Positions 11,090 through 22,194 of a DNA stretch of 64,000 bases are shown here, one piece after another. Origin of the DNA: Apoda limacodes (taxonomy: Eukaryota; Arthropoda; Insecta; Lepidoptera; Limacodidae); the NCBI GenBank assembly GCA_946406115.1, contig OX291545.1:27151153-27215152 (forward strand), given 5' to 3'. Below the pieces are notes generated by a model, which was not told the origin of the DNA, did no database searches, and was given only the letters and a program-made list of their open reading frames with translations. Every line of letters begins with the position of its first letter. The first letter of the stretch is position 1. The position numbers were made by a program, and so were the translations under genes.

Positions 11090-14000
11090 CGGGTTCCCGA
11101 ACCCAGGGATCACTTAATCTCCGCCCTGGGAGGCTGATCCGCCAACCTGTGTAAAGTCTCTGAAGTAGTAGTCGTGCCGGAGAAGGAGACCGGAGTGGAC
11201 CCGGCTACTACAACAGAGGGGGATCAGGGGCCCTTCCGCCCGCCGTGCCAGCAACCGTATCATCTGTGTTGAGCTTCGGCAGTCTTAGTACCGCAACTTT
11301 TTGTCTTCTAAGCTGTCTGTACAGTGAATCCTCATTTTTAGTCTAAGTAACTTCAAACAAAATGGCCAGGAACAGAAAAAAGAAAAGAGTTTTGACAGCG
11401 GCTACTCCATCCACATATAATGTGGATTTTTGCAACATAAGGGGTATTCACGCAAATCTTAACGCAGTCCATCACCATCTCGAGACTGCGCAGCCAACCA
11501 TTCTTTTTCTAACGGAGACGCAGATATCCTGCCCGGCCGATACATCATACCTTCGCTATCCCGGCTACAAACTCGAGCACAATTTTTTGAGTCGTGCCGG
11601 TGTATGTATGTTCGTCCGGGAGGATATCTGCTGTCGCCGACTTCATAGCCTTGAAGACAGGGACCTGTCGATATTGTGTGCGCGTAGATCATGGGGGCCA
11701 CACTCGTATCTATGCGTGCCTATACAGGTCTCATAGCGGTGACACGGACGTAACTCGACTCTTCACGCACCTGAGTTTGACGACTGACAAAGTTCTAGAG
11801 CAATATCCTACAGCAGAATTAGATATTTTGGGAGACTTTAACGCCCACCATCGTGAGTGGCTCAGTTCTCGAACCAATAACTATGCAGGGATATCTGCTC
11901 ATGAATTTGCTCTGACCTATGGATTCTCTCAGCTGGTACTTTCTCCAACGAGAATGCCAGATATAGAGGACCATACAAGCTCCTTACTGGACCTTCTGCT
12001 GACTACACGTCCGGATAGATACTCTGTCTCAGTGGATGCGCCTCTTGGCTCCTCGGACCACTGTCTCGTCCGGACTCAAATGTCATGCACACAACCTGAT
12101 CTTTCTGGGCCAACTAATTGGCGTCGTGTGTGGCATTATAAGTCGGCAGACTGGGATGGATTGCGAGAATTTTATGCATCGTACCCGTGGAGGCAGATCT
12201 GCTATAGCTCAGAAGATCCTGACGTCTGCGCAGGCGCAGTCACTGAGACAATCCTCGCTGGTATGGAATGTTTCATTCCTAACCTGCGAGTAGCTGCCGG
12301 CGTCAAAAAACGACCGTGGTTTAATAGGTCTTGCGGAGAAGCTAAAATTCTTAAGCAAACTGCGTATGAGGCTTGGACCACGGCTCGTAATAATAAGGAT
12401 CCGAATATTTCTGAGTTAAAACGCAAATTAAATGCTGCCTCGAGGTTCAGTAAGAAAGCAACTGCCAGAGCAAAATTCCAATTCATCGGCAAAATAGGTG
12501 GGCGACTTGCGAGCTATCCTTCTGGGAGTCGTGCTTTCTGGTCGCTTGCTAAAGCTGCCGAGGGGAACTTCTGCCAGTCGTCATTACCACCACTGCGAAA
12601 GACCGATGGTGACTTGGCCCACAGTGCAAAAGAGAAAGCCGATCTATTGGGCAGTCTCTTTGCCTCTAACTCGAATGTGAACGACGAAGGCGCTGTACCA
12701 CCTACTTTACCGTGGTGCGGTAAGACCATGCCGGAAATCTCTATAACACAGCGCGAGGTTCGGCGGGCGTTGCTTTCCCTAGACGTTCATAAGTCGAGTG
12801 GGCCAGACGGCATACCAGCAGTGGTGCTTAAGCAGTGTGCTCCTGAGTTATGTCCTGTACTCACGTGCCTCTTCACGCTTTCCTACCACACTAGGCAATT
12901 TCCGTCTTCATGGAAGACTGCGAATGCAAAAAGGGCGATAGATCAGATCCATCGAATTACAGGCCTATCGCTATAACCTCTCTCCTCTCCAAGGTGATGG
13001 AGCGTGTGATCAACACACAGCTTTTGAGATACCTAGAAAAACACGACCTGATCAGTGACCGTCAATATGGCTTTCGCCACGGTCGCTCAACTGGTGACCT
13101 TCTAGTGTATCTCACACACCGATGGGCACTAGCCATTGAGAGTCAGGGGGAGGCATTGGCATGTAGCCTAGATATAGCGAAGGCGTTCGATCGGGTCTGG
13201 CACCGGGGTCTTCTATCGAAGTTGCCTTCTTACGGAGTGCCCGAGGGTTTGTGCAAATGGGTGGCTAGCTTTTTGTCCGGCAGAAGCATACGAGCCGTAG
13301 TTGACGGTAGTTGCTCTGATAGCATGGACATTAATGCTGGTGTCCCGCAAGGCTCTGTGCTGTCTCCTACGCTGTTTCTACTGCACATCAATGATATGTT
13401 GGACATCAACAACATACATTGCTATGCAGATGACAGTACTGGAGACGCTTATAACACGGGCCGTGCAAGCATCCCACGTTCCGTTGTGGATCGAGATCGG
13501 TCTGTCCAAGGTCTCTGACTGGGGGCGGGAAAACTTGGTCCGATTCAACCCTTCAAAGACACAAGTCTGCGCGTTCACCGCTAAGAAAACCCCATTCACT
13601 GTAGTCCCACAATTCCAGAACACTCCCCTCTCCATCTCGAAGTGCATTGGGATCCTTGGCGTTGACATCTCCAGCGATTTTCAGTTCCGAGATCATTTGC
13701 TAGACAAGGTAAAGCTGGCGTCCAAAAAACTTGGTGTACTCAACAGAGCGAAGCAGTACTTCACGTCGGGGCAAAGGTTGCTACTTTACAAGTCGCAAGT
13801 CCGGCCCCATATGGAGTACTGCTGCCATCTCTGGGCGGGTGCACCCGGATACCAGCTTGGCCCTTTTGACTCGGTTCAACGACGGGCTGTGAGAATTGTC
13901 GACGATCCCAAACTCACTTGCGGTATCGAGCCCTTAAGTCTGAGGAGAGACTTTGCCTCCCTGTGTGTGTTCTACCGCTTGTACAATGGATTGTGTTCTG

Positions 14001-14345
14001 AGGAATTGTTCGAAATGATGCCCACGGCTACTTTCTACCATCGCACCGCTCGCCATCGACAGGGAATTCATTCTCACACTCTGGAACCAAAATGGTCGCG
14101 TACAGTGCGGTTTCAGAGAAACTTCCTCCCGCGAACCCTTGGGTTGTGGAATGAGCTCCCTGCCAAGTTTTTCTATAAGGACTACAGTATGGGGTTCTTC
14201 AAAAAAGAAATTATTAGATTTCTGAAGGGTCGGCAACGCGCGAGTGATGCCCCTAGTGTTGCAAGCGTCCATAGGCTACGGTGACCGCTTACCATCAGGT
14301 GGACCGTAGGCTTGTTTGCCACCTTAGTGGTATTAAAAAAAAAAA
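11090..14345 (+). mobile_element. LINE-A copy 1, near full-length non-LTR retrotransposon
   Basis: It consists of a leader (shared with copies at 1769 and 5613), one long ORF for endonuclease plus reverse transcriptase (11362-14284, broken), and a short 3' tail ending ttgtttgccaccttagtggt followed by an A-run at about 14336-14345. No separate ORF1 (nucleic-acid-binding protein) is seen between leader and endonuclease. It belongs to the broad Jockey/CR1 group by its domain order and YADD-type reverse transcriptase; I cannot fix the clade (CR1, Rex1 or Daphne-like are possible). At least 13 other loci in this window carry pieces of the same family. Confidence 0.9.
11362..14284 (+). pseudogene. 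LINE-A endonuclease-reverse transcriptase ORF, three frameshifts
   Basis: The start MARNRKKKRV (11362) has a basic N-terminus, then the APE-type endonuclease: NIRGIHANLN, TETQISCP (about 11430-11540), LDILGDFNAHH (about 11817-11850) and GSSDHCLV (about 12046-12070). The reverse transcriptase follows: SSGPDGIP (12795-12818), SNYRPIAITS (12947-12980), CSLDIAKAFDRVWH, GVPQGSVLSP and the catalytic CYADDS box (about 13420-13440). The C-terminal region contains TAKKTPFT, YCCHLWAGAP, SVQRRAVRIVDD and ends FLKGRQRASD...HRLR at 14284. Reading must change frame near 11676 (2 bases lost relative to copy 2), near 12925 (where family proteins normally have a short proline-containing motif before KKGD, so probably about 13 bases lost), and near 13485. 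Catalytic motifs remain but the protein cannot be made in one piece. Confidence 0.9.
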
Positions 14346-14860
14346 GTCTTTCTGTGTCAAATCTTAGAGGTGAATTTCGAAAAATTTTTTTTGTTACAAA
14401 GACACTTGAATGCACTTTGGGTTCACATAAAAATGCAAAATTAAACAGTTGTTTATCTGCTTCAAAAATTAATGTTGACCAACTTTTCGTGATCGGATCA
14501 TGCTGCAATATGGCATACCCTTTGGTTTCACGCGTAAATCAAATACTAAAATGCTGTCTATCCGTCAGTCCATTTGCTTCAACAGTCAATTTTAACTATG
14601 TTTTCCTTATCGGATTGTGTCGAATAAATATAATTAAAAATGTAAAGTGGTGATTGGCTAGTTATTTTTATTTTATTCATAAAATAAAACTCCTTAAAAC
14701 GAACCCCGATATAATCGCTAACAAAAGTATAAATATTAGATAAGCTTTCATAATTATAAAAGTTTTGTGACAATCAGATTATTAGTTTTTACGTAAAACG
14801 GGCGGCTTAGGTCTTTTCGTTGTAGAGTAATATGGGAGGCCTAATTTCAGTATTAGATTT
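14346..14860. other. AT-rich DNA, nothing assigned
   Basis: Only chance open frames are seen (for example 14312-14653, which starts inside the LINE-A tail). Confidence 0.4.
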
Positions 14861-14864
14861 TTTG

Positions 14865-15062
14865 TTTTTTTTTTTTTATTGATACCACAAAGGTGGCAAA
14901 CAAGCACACGGTCCGCCTGATGGTAAGCGGCCACTGTAGCCTATGTACGCTTCTGGTGTTTAAGGGTATCATTCGCGCGTTGCCGCGGCGCTTCAAAAAT
15001 CCAATAACTTCTTTCTTGAAGCACCCTATACTGTAGTCCTTAGAGAAAACCTTTTCTTTTCA
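14865..15062 (-). mobile_element. LINE-A 3' tail
   Basis: On the plus strand it reads as a T-run, then ataccacaaaggtggcaaac, ggtccgcctgatggtaagcg, cgcgcgttgccg and aataacttctttcttgaag. It extends back to the actacagtatagggtgc part of the coding end. It is 5'-truncated. Confidence 0.9.
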
Positions 15063-16030
15063 AAAATTTTTTTCTGGTTAAGACAACGACACGTCGAGAA
15101 CGTGAAAAGCAACAAACCAGTATTCATATACAAAAACCATACATTTTTATACCATCCATTAAACATAGACAACATTACCAAATCACATAAAAACATAAAT
15201 ATAGAGAAATTAACAACCTATAGTAAATAATTTAAAATCACCGAAATGTTGATACACTCATAAGTATCTACTAATAAACTTTTATTAGGTTTTTATTTAA
15301 TCGAAACTAAATTAAAATAAACAAAAAACGAGCTTTCATAATCACCGTAAAAAAAACGAATCATTTTACGGTTCACAAATTCGAGCCCGTAACGTCACTG
15401 TCTAAATTAAACCTAATTTATGTTGATTGAATTCATAAATGAAAACTATCATCGGCTGTTGATACGAACGGAACGGGTATAAATAATATGTGCAATTGAT
15501 AGCCGATCATTAAACAATAATTTTAATTTTTTTCAAACATGCGAATATTTTTTTTCTTGTTATGTTGTTGTTATAAGAAAACATTTAAACTTTCTTTCTT
15601 TTAAGTTTTTTGCGGGACCTAAAGGTCAACTGATAGATAATTCCCATTGCATTAAGTCCACCTATTGTGATTTTATTGTAAAAAAGTGTTATAAATAAAT
15701 AAAAATAATTAACGAAATTTTGAGGATTTTTATTACTATCTATGTGCGTGCTTCATTAACTTGTACCTACATGTTTAATTAAACAAAAAACTGATTCTAA
15801 AAAGTTACTACGTCTTGTTAAAATAGGTTTATTCTCAGTCTGGTAGTATACATTTTTAAGACGTGAAAATATAATTAATTAAAATTTACTTAATAATTAC
15901 TTAAAGAGTGTATAACGAATATCAATTATAACCTTAGTATGTATTATAGTTACTAAATTTATCTAGTTTTTCCTTATTTTTTTTAGTTAAGGTTATCTCT
16001 TAATAGTAAATAATACGGTACGAATTGCTT
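15063..16030. other. AT-rich DNA, nothing assigned
   Basis: I see no gene or named repeat. Confidence 0.4.
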
Positions 16031-16034
16031 AAAG

Positions 16035-16170
16035 AAGGTAGTAATTCAATTTTTAAAGGGTTAGAAACACCAGAGCGATGCCCCTAGTGTTGCAAGCGTC
16101 CACATATTAAGGATAAGGTAACCGTTACCAAAAGACGGGCCGCATCATTGATTGCCATCTCAGTAGTTTA
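16035..16170 (+). mobile_element. LINE-A 3' tail, strongly diverged
   Basis: It keeps gatgcccctagtgttgcaag, cgtcca, gtaaccg(c)ttacc and the gggccg motif, and ends gccatctcagtagttta, a mutated form of the gccaccttagtggta terminus. It is the most diverged tail in the window. Confidence 0.75.
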
Positions 16171-16309
16171 ATAACACAGAGCAATCTTTCCACTTGATCT
16201 ATAGTTATCTGCATTTAAAAAAAAAGCAAGACAAAATGTATCCTCTTTGATTAATTTAAATGAAAATACTTATAAGTATAGCTGCGTGTTAGTGTGGTGT
16301 TACTTCACC

Positions 16310-16793
16310 ACTGTTTTCCATCCCCCCGGTCGACCTCGGCACGGTTGTAAAACTATAGTTAGGCGGCCTCGGCACGTACTAACGGCCCCTGATGACGATC
16401 TCGCTATCCGGATAGCGAAATTAGTCTCAACGACCTCCCCCAATAGGGCCTCCCTCCAAACACGACGCCGACGTCCCAGGGTTCGTCAGCACCCAAACGG
16501 ATACACGAGGTATCAAAGAGTGCCGGGGCGCTTCTCGCCCCCACTCATTCGCAACCGCACCCGCGTAACGGGGAACTCACCTCCTGGCAGTGACTCACCT
16601 TCGGGTTCGAGACTCACGCCGGTCGAAAGGACGCCCCCGAGAGCGACAACCCAAGCCGAGGCTCTCCGTGCGGGGAGCCCTTGAGCGTTGGGCGCTATAC
16701 GGTCTGAGACTCCTTCAGAGACTCGCCCAAATAAAGTCCGGTGAAGCAGTAATGGCTGCAACAGCCAACTGCAATGTCAGTTCATAAAAAAAA
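16310..16793 (+). mobile_element. GC-rich island ending in an A-run, probable retroposed fragment
   Basis: The block is much richer in G+C than its surroundings and ends tgtcagttcata followed by nine A residues at about 16785-16793, as a retroposed 3' end would. A plus-strand open frame (16247-16684) reads through most of it as an arginine/proline/serine-rich sequence (QTRRRRPRVRQHPNG, GNSPPGSDSPSGSRLTP) without a domain I know; such composition occurs in LINE ORF1 N-termini but also by chance in GC-rich DNA. It includes a perfect 18-bp palindrome at 16401-16418 (tcgctatccggatagcga). No copy elsewhere in the window was found. Confidence 0.5.
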
Positions 16794-17182
16794 ACCACTG
16801 TTCTCGTAAGGCTTGAGTTCGATGGACTAATTCAAAATACGTACTCTCGAAATTCGATAAAAAGTCAAAAGAAACGTTACTCAAAGCAAATAAGGTGGAG
16901 TGATAACGTCAGTTGAAACATTTTTCAAAAAACGTCTAATATCTGAACACGTTCTACACAAAAATAAAGTTATTAGCCTACAGAATAAAGGTGAAATTAG
17001 TGTGTGTAGGTGATTACGTGTCAGACTCATATTTCTCTAAAAAGGAATCGGTTTGTGAGTTCTCCATTAGCGGGCACGCGCCGAAATCCGAACACAAAAT
17101 GTAATTTACAATACCATTTGTTTGAAATTCTATAATACCTAAATTGTGAGGTGATGTTTATGTGTATTTTGTTACTTTGTTG
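16794..17182. other. AT-rich DNA, nothing assigned
   Basis: I see no gene or named repeat. Confidence 0.4.
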
Positions 17183-17258
17183 TTGCAAGTGCCAAAGGCC
17201 ATGGTGACCGCTTACTAACAGGCGGACCGTAGGGTTGTTTGCACTCTGGTATAAAAAA
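17183..17258 (+). mobile_element. LINE-A 3' tail, very short
   Basis: It shows gttgcaag, ggtgaccgctta, caggcggaccgtaggg and gttgtttgcactctggtata followed by an A-run. About 75 bp remain. Confidence 0.85.
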
Positions 17259-17590
17259 AAATTCAACGGCAACTTCTCAATTATAGAAAAAACAAACTGA
17301 TTTAGGCTTGACAAATTCCAGTAGCCTTTGTCCTTTCTACGGAATCAAACCATCTCCATGCCTTCGCCCGCGGCTTGAACCTCTCTAAATTCGGTTATCG
17401 GTGTAAGATTTCAACGACAACTCCGCAATTATAGAAGAAAAACAGACTCACACTTGACGTTTTTAAGTAGCCTATGTCCTTTCTCGGGACTCAAATTATC
17501 TCCAAGCCAAATTTCATTTTAATTTGTACAGCGGTTTAAGCGTAAAGAGGTAACAGACAGCGACTTTCGCATTTATAATATTAGTATAAT
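17259..17590 (+). mobile_element. RTE-like 3' region, two partial copies
   Basis: Two related stretches follow each other: ttcaacggcaacttctcaat at about 17264 and tttcaacgacaactccgcaa at about 17408. The second continues to tcgggactcaaattatctcc, gcggtttaagcgtaaagagg and ends cgcatttataatattagta. That ending is what I remember for RTE-type LINE 3' ends in Lepidoptera. No coding part is present. Confidence 0.6.
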
Positions 17591-17980
17591 ATACCTACAG
17601 TTCATGAACACCCTGTTCTATTACTTACTGGCATGTGAAGTATCACAATCAATCTTCGTACAGGTCGTCGTTAGGTCACAAAAGTAATCTTAATATATAT
17701 AATATTTATATTAAATCTGTCCTTTTTGCCAAACTTAACATGTCAAAATACTCAGGCATACTAAACATTGTTACAAAACGTAAGTCTATCGAAGACTGCA
17801 ATCGAATCGCAAAGTCAAAATTGTATGAAACACATTATATCACTGAATGGAATGAATATATATCATTCATTCAATTGTTGAAAAATGTTTGAGAACCTTC
17901 AATATAACCTATGGACCTACACATACATATATATACTTTTGTTTGTAAATACGTACATATTTAACAACATATAATAAAGG
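17591..17980. other. AT-rich DNA, nothing assigned
   Basis: An 85-codon open frame at 17635-17892 has no recognisable motif. The region may include the AT-rich tail of the SINE head that follows on the minus strand. Confidence 0.4.
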
Positions 17981-17983
17981 TTT

Positions 17984-18056
17984 GTCTTGTGCGGAGTCGA
18001 AACCACCCCTCGATTCAGCAGTCGGCTCATTACCCACTAGGTCACGGGGCCGACAT
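17984..18056 (-). mobile_element. tRNA-like SINE head
   Basis: Read on the minus strand it starts ggccccgtgacctagtgggt (A-box-like tgacctagtgggt) and reaches ggtttcgactcc (B-box-like) about 35 bases later. About 72 bp are tRNA-like. Downstream on the minus strand acaagacaaac and AT-rich sequence follow, as in lepidopteran SINEs. It is not a functional tRNA: the acceptor ends do not pair convincingly. Confidence 0.6.
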
Positions 18057-18059
18057 GGG

Positions 18060-18870
18060 TAGCTACCATATATCTACTTTCTAAGTTGCTATAATCTATA
18101 TATAGCAAGTATGAAACCGCGGGGCGCACCTAGTAGTTTATAATTACCTTGGTAAAGAAGCTTACTGACATTAAACTACTTTGTGGTTTTTTCGTCAAAC
18201 AAAATTTGTTGGATCAGGCTGTTAGCAGACGATTAGGGTGCGGTTACACTGCCCGCGGAGACGGAGATGAACCGCGCGGTAATTACAGTCATTACCCAAC
18301 CTCGGCGGCTAACTCTAACGAGCCCAGATTGAGGATTAGAATGTTGTCATTGAAGTATTTCCAAATATAAAATCTAGAACAAATTATACGTCACGAACAA
18401 GAACTGTTTTAAGATGGCTATTTTTACAGCGTAAATAATTTTTTGTATGATTATTTTATATTTTTATTAATTTTATTTTATAATTATAAGCCTTCTTATC
18501 TAAGGTCTCAGGACAAGAAAATTCGTTAAAACCCTTGTCTTACATTCGAGAGCTCTTTCGATACAATATATAAGTGGTAAGAAGTTGAATATTTCAGCTT
18601 TTTAAAATAAAATTCGTCCTTTAAATAAACAGGACCTATCGGCAGATCGTTTTGGACCTAAAGTTAAAATATTTTGATTTTGCTGGAAGGAACAATATTA
18701 TGAAAGTAACAATAATATTTAATCCAAAAAAGGATTGAGAAATTCCTATTTCGATTCCTAAAATACAATAAGCACAGCAGAATACACAGAGCTTGTAAAC
18801 AAATCCCATATCGACCCAGATTAGCAGCAGCCGCAAATGTTACCTCGGCGGAGAATTAAAACCATAGTAG
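18060..18870. other. Mostly AT-rich DNA, nothing assigned
   Basis: I see no gene. A small GC-richer patch at about 18230-18320 (ggtgcggttacactgcccgc) is unassigned. Confidence 0.4.
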
Positions 18871-18875
18871 TGCAC

Positions 18876-19045
18876 TCTACTTTTTTTTTATACCACTAAG
18901 GTAGCAATCAAGATTGCGGTCCGCTTGATGGTAAGCGGTCACCGTAGCCTATGGATGATTGTAACACCAGGGATACCACTCGCGCGTTGCCGGCCCTTCA
19001 AAAATTCAATAACTTCTTTCTTGAAGAACCCCATATCGTACTTAT
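18876..19045 (-). mobile_element. LINE-A 3' tail
   Basis: On the plus strand it reads as a T-run, ataccactaaggtagcaatc, ggtaagcggtcaccgtagcc, actcgcgcgttgccggccc and caataacttctttcttgaag. It is 5'-truncated just after the ccccatat stretch. Confidence 0.9.
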
Positions 19046-19049
19046 CCCA

Positions 19050-19910
19050 CGTTTATCCCATGCTAAAAAGCATAATGTACTGTAGCCTTAAAATAATTTC
19101 TATTTCCAAAGACTGTTTAAATATTCTGTTTGTTGTAAGGTAATTATGGAGTAACATTTAGGATAGTATCTCTTTTTTTAGGCGTGTCTAACAGAAGAAC
19201 ATAGTTAAATCTTTCCAATCTACATGTAAACCTCTGCACAATCATAACTACAAATTAGTTTGCATAATGTAATTATGACAGTACAAAAGGGGGCGCCAGG
19301 GACGGACTTAGTAATAACGAAATTTAATATGTCTACTAAGGCTCCTTGTTTCGCAAATCATTGCCGCTCATTAATTTCAACATTGTGTACCGTAGTGAGC
19401 AAAAGTGCTTATTTTGCGTATAAGGAAAAAGTACCTCGTAAAATAAGGACCCATGCTATTGCAATTTATTTTAGGACCTATTCCGTCATGGTATTTATAA
19501 TTGTAAATAAGGATGAGGGTAGGGTTTGGTACTTTTAAAATGACTGAGTATTAGGTAAAAAAATATTGAAATAAGCTAAGATTAACACTTGCTACTAACT
19601 AACGTAAGGTTAATTAAGTTATCTTATTATCTACACCTACTTTTTAGATTTCCGTACCTAGAGGTGCCAACGGAACTATTACTAAGAATACCATTGAAAG
19701 GCTCTATCTTTATACCGAAATAGGTAGAAGCCTTAACAAATAATAAAAAGTTAAAATTTAAGGGAGGTCCCCATACAAGAGACACATTTTTATTGTTTTT
19801 GCTTCATCGTAAAAACAGATAGACAAAAAAGCTCAAGCAATTACTATTTTAAATTACGGGTACAGCGCTATTTAGCTTATCATTAAGAGAAACAGTAACA
19901 CATTTGATTG
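19050..19910. other. AT-rich DNA, nothing assigned
   Basis: I see no supported gene. A 92-codon open frame at 19260-19538 is without recognisable motif. Confidence 0.4.
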
Positions 19911-19917
19911 TTAGAAA

Positions 19918-19973
19918 CGATATTCAAAGTTAAGCGACGTCGGGCTTGGATGGGTGACCGCTTAGCAGCACAC
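19918..19973 (+). repeat. 5S rRNA-derived fragment 1
   Basis: The stretch aagttaagcgacgtcgggc then ttggatgggtgaccgctt matches the middle and internal-control part of eukaryotic 5S rRNA (remembered consensus: gaagttaagcaacgtcgggc, then about 10 bases, then tacttggatgggtgaccg). About 11 bases between the two blocks are missing here. A T-run follows within about 10 bases. It is a fragment, not a complete 5S gene; it could be a pseudogene or the head of a 5S-derived SINE. Confidence 0.75.
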
Positions 19974-19994
19974 TTTTTTTTTGTTTGTTTTGTA

Positions 19995-20056
19995 AATTAC
20001 GTAAATGGTACGGAACCCTCGGTGCGCGAGTCCAACTCGCACTTGGCCGGTTTTTT
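19995..20056 (-). repeat. Dispersed 'ggccaagtgcgag' repeat, short copy
   Basis: On the plus strand it reads ggtacggaaccctcggtgcg ... ccaactcgcacttggccggt, the reverse complement of the start of the repeat at 38508-38750. It is a common lepidopteran-type repeat by memory. Confidence 0.75.
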
Positions 20057-20099
20057 ACATAATTGTTTTGTACAAAGATATAGATTATAAGAAACTAGT

Positions 20100-21690
20100 T
20101 TTTAAATAAAAAAGAAAGTTTGTGTTTCCATCGCTGACTGTACAAGTACAGAGAACGATGTAAATTGAATTAGTGGGCGTGTCCTCGCAAGCTGCGGCGA
20201 CGGTTCCGTATGAACGTCGCTTGGACTAATGAATGTGATGAGTTGCAACCACTGAACACAAGCTTCTGAATCTAGAAACTACGCAATCAAATTAATTTTT
20301 CACCCACCAGCACGAAAAGGGTGAGAGAGAAATCACTTTTTCTGCGAGCGTGAGACAAGGTGATTCAGTTCAAAAATTAACTTTAAGAATTAGGTGACGC
20401 TAAAAAACAACGCGATGACTGGCTCAATAACTATTTAAAGTTTATTGAAAAATATTTAATGTAATTTATTTTAATTAAAGTCAATAAATTTGCACTTTTT
20501 AGTTTTCGAAATACCTACTTAATATTGATTATTAATTAAAGTAATAATTAATATCGTTAACCTCAAAAATATTATGTTTTGTTTTCGATGACAATGCCAT
20601 GGAGTAAAATTTCCTAGCAACTTTCATGAAAAAAATGAATAAAAAAATGGCGGTAACCTGTGTTTACCATGCAACATTTAATATTGTGTTTACGTTCCTC
20701 ACTATGCTCGGGATTCAATTCTAAGCTACTTCGCTAGCTCGGGATTTTAGAGACAATATCAGACCCAAGCGAAGATACACATGGTATTTGGAAATGCAAT
20801 TGCTGTCGCGCTAAGACCCGCGAGAGATACCGATGTGCGATAGGGACAACTGCACCTCGGGCTATTATACCTTGTCATTGTCAAAAAAATCAGTGTTGTG
20901 TATTCTCCACTTTACTCATCTAAATCTTAACCGAATTGTATAGAAATTACTTAACATGGATGTTAATGAATTATTCTACGTCTATGTTTTGTTTTCTTAA
21001 ACATTAGTTTACGAATTCGTACAGGTCACGACTGAAACATTCATAAAAAAGAGGCAATTTTTGGGACTTTTTATACGAATAGCATTAAAAAAAAAGCAAA
21101 ACACACAGACAAAGTAATTGTTATATCTATCATATATAAAAATATGATAGGTCTAATGCCAAAATTTATAAGGAAACACGGGAATACGTTTGTATAGGAA
21201 GAGAAGCCTGATATTTCCTCTTAAACTCGGCACTCACACCAAAAATCTTTGCTCGTTGAATAAATAACTATTCTAGATGCGTTCTAAATGTGACAGTGAA
21301 AGTGCAATTGAAGATATAATATACCTAAGCTTGATAATATGAAGACGATATCTACAGTATAGTACTGTAGCGGGAAAGATTTATTTTTGTTTGTTTGTAA
21401 TGGATAAATTTAAAAAATACGTTACTGATGTAAAGAATTCTTAAGCACCACCTTGTTAAATACTAGAGGACGAATGCATAGTTTGATTTGGGATTATTGC
21501 TTTATAGTTTCCAAACACATGATTAAATAAAAAAATTGCGAGCCACCACTTAGATAGTCTCATGTATTAAAAGCATTTCTTACGTTGCTGTTCACAAGTT
21601 CATCATTCCCAGTACCCTTTCTAGAGAAAAGGAGGCCTAAAATGCACAGAACCTTCACAGCCAGCCTTCTTTTCGAATTCTAGTTGTTTG
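20100..21690. other. Unassigned DNA with one short palindromic-repeat pair
   Basis: I see no gene. The stretch 20697-20756 carries gctcgggattcaattctaag and gctagctcgggattttag, members of the palindromic unit described at 41054-41145. Confidence 0.5.
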
Positions 21691-21694
21691 GGCT

Positions 21695-21895
21695 GGAATT
21701 AAGACATTAGATATCTTTTCTGAGGAGAGATTTTGCCTTCCTCTGTGTGTATTACAGCTTGTATAATGGGTTGTGATCTGAGTAATTGTTTGAAATGATG
21801 TCCACGGTTACTATCTACCGTTGCACCGCTTGTCGTATGCACCGAGAATAAAGAATCCCTACACCGAGTACCTAAATGGTCTCCCACTATACTGT
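21695..21895 (+). mobile_element. LINE-A internal fragment without tail
   Basis: It matches copy 1 at about 13925-14105: tctgaggagagattttgcct, tgtgtgtattacagcttgta, gaaatgatgtccacggttac and ccgttgcaccgct. Neither end reaches a LINE terminus, so it has been cut at both ends. Confidence 0.85.
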
Positions 21896-22190
21896 TTGTT
21901 TACGACACGCGCAAGTAATTGATCTGCTGTTGCCAAGATCCAGTGTTACCTAAGGTAAAATTCCGAGAGAGGAAGGTTGCCTTAACCTTTCTCTTCTGTT
22001 TTAGTATAATGACGATGTTGTCGATATTGAGTTGAACAGCGCTTGTGAACCAACATTGGCGCCAGTGTTGGTGGCGGCGGCAGTTGAAACAAGCCGGCAC
22101 GACGTCGGCGCGGGCGCAGCTGATTGCGCGCCGGTGACTTGCGAAGTTGCGGACACGCCCGCCGTATACAACAGACATATACACAAAAAG
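21896..22190. other. Unassigned DNA with a GC-rich patch
   Basis: The stretch 22040-22160 is GC-rich (gccagtgttggtggcggcgg, gcgcgggcgcagctgattgc). Open frames on both strands are short and unrecognised. Confidence 0.4.
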
Positions 22191-22194
22191 TGAC

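Noticed and set aside
17984..18056. A functional tRNA gene
   Set aside because: A- and B-box-like motifs are present but the cloverleaf stems and acceptor pairing are not convincing; SINE head is the better reading.
19918..19973. A functional 5S rRNA gene
   Set aside because: Only the middle of the 5S sequence is present, with an 11-base deletion; both ends are missing.
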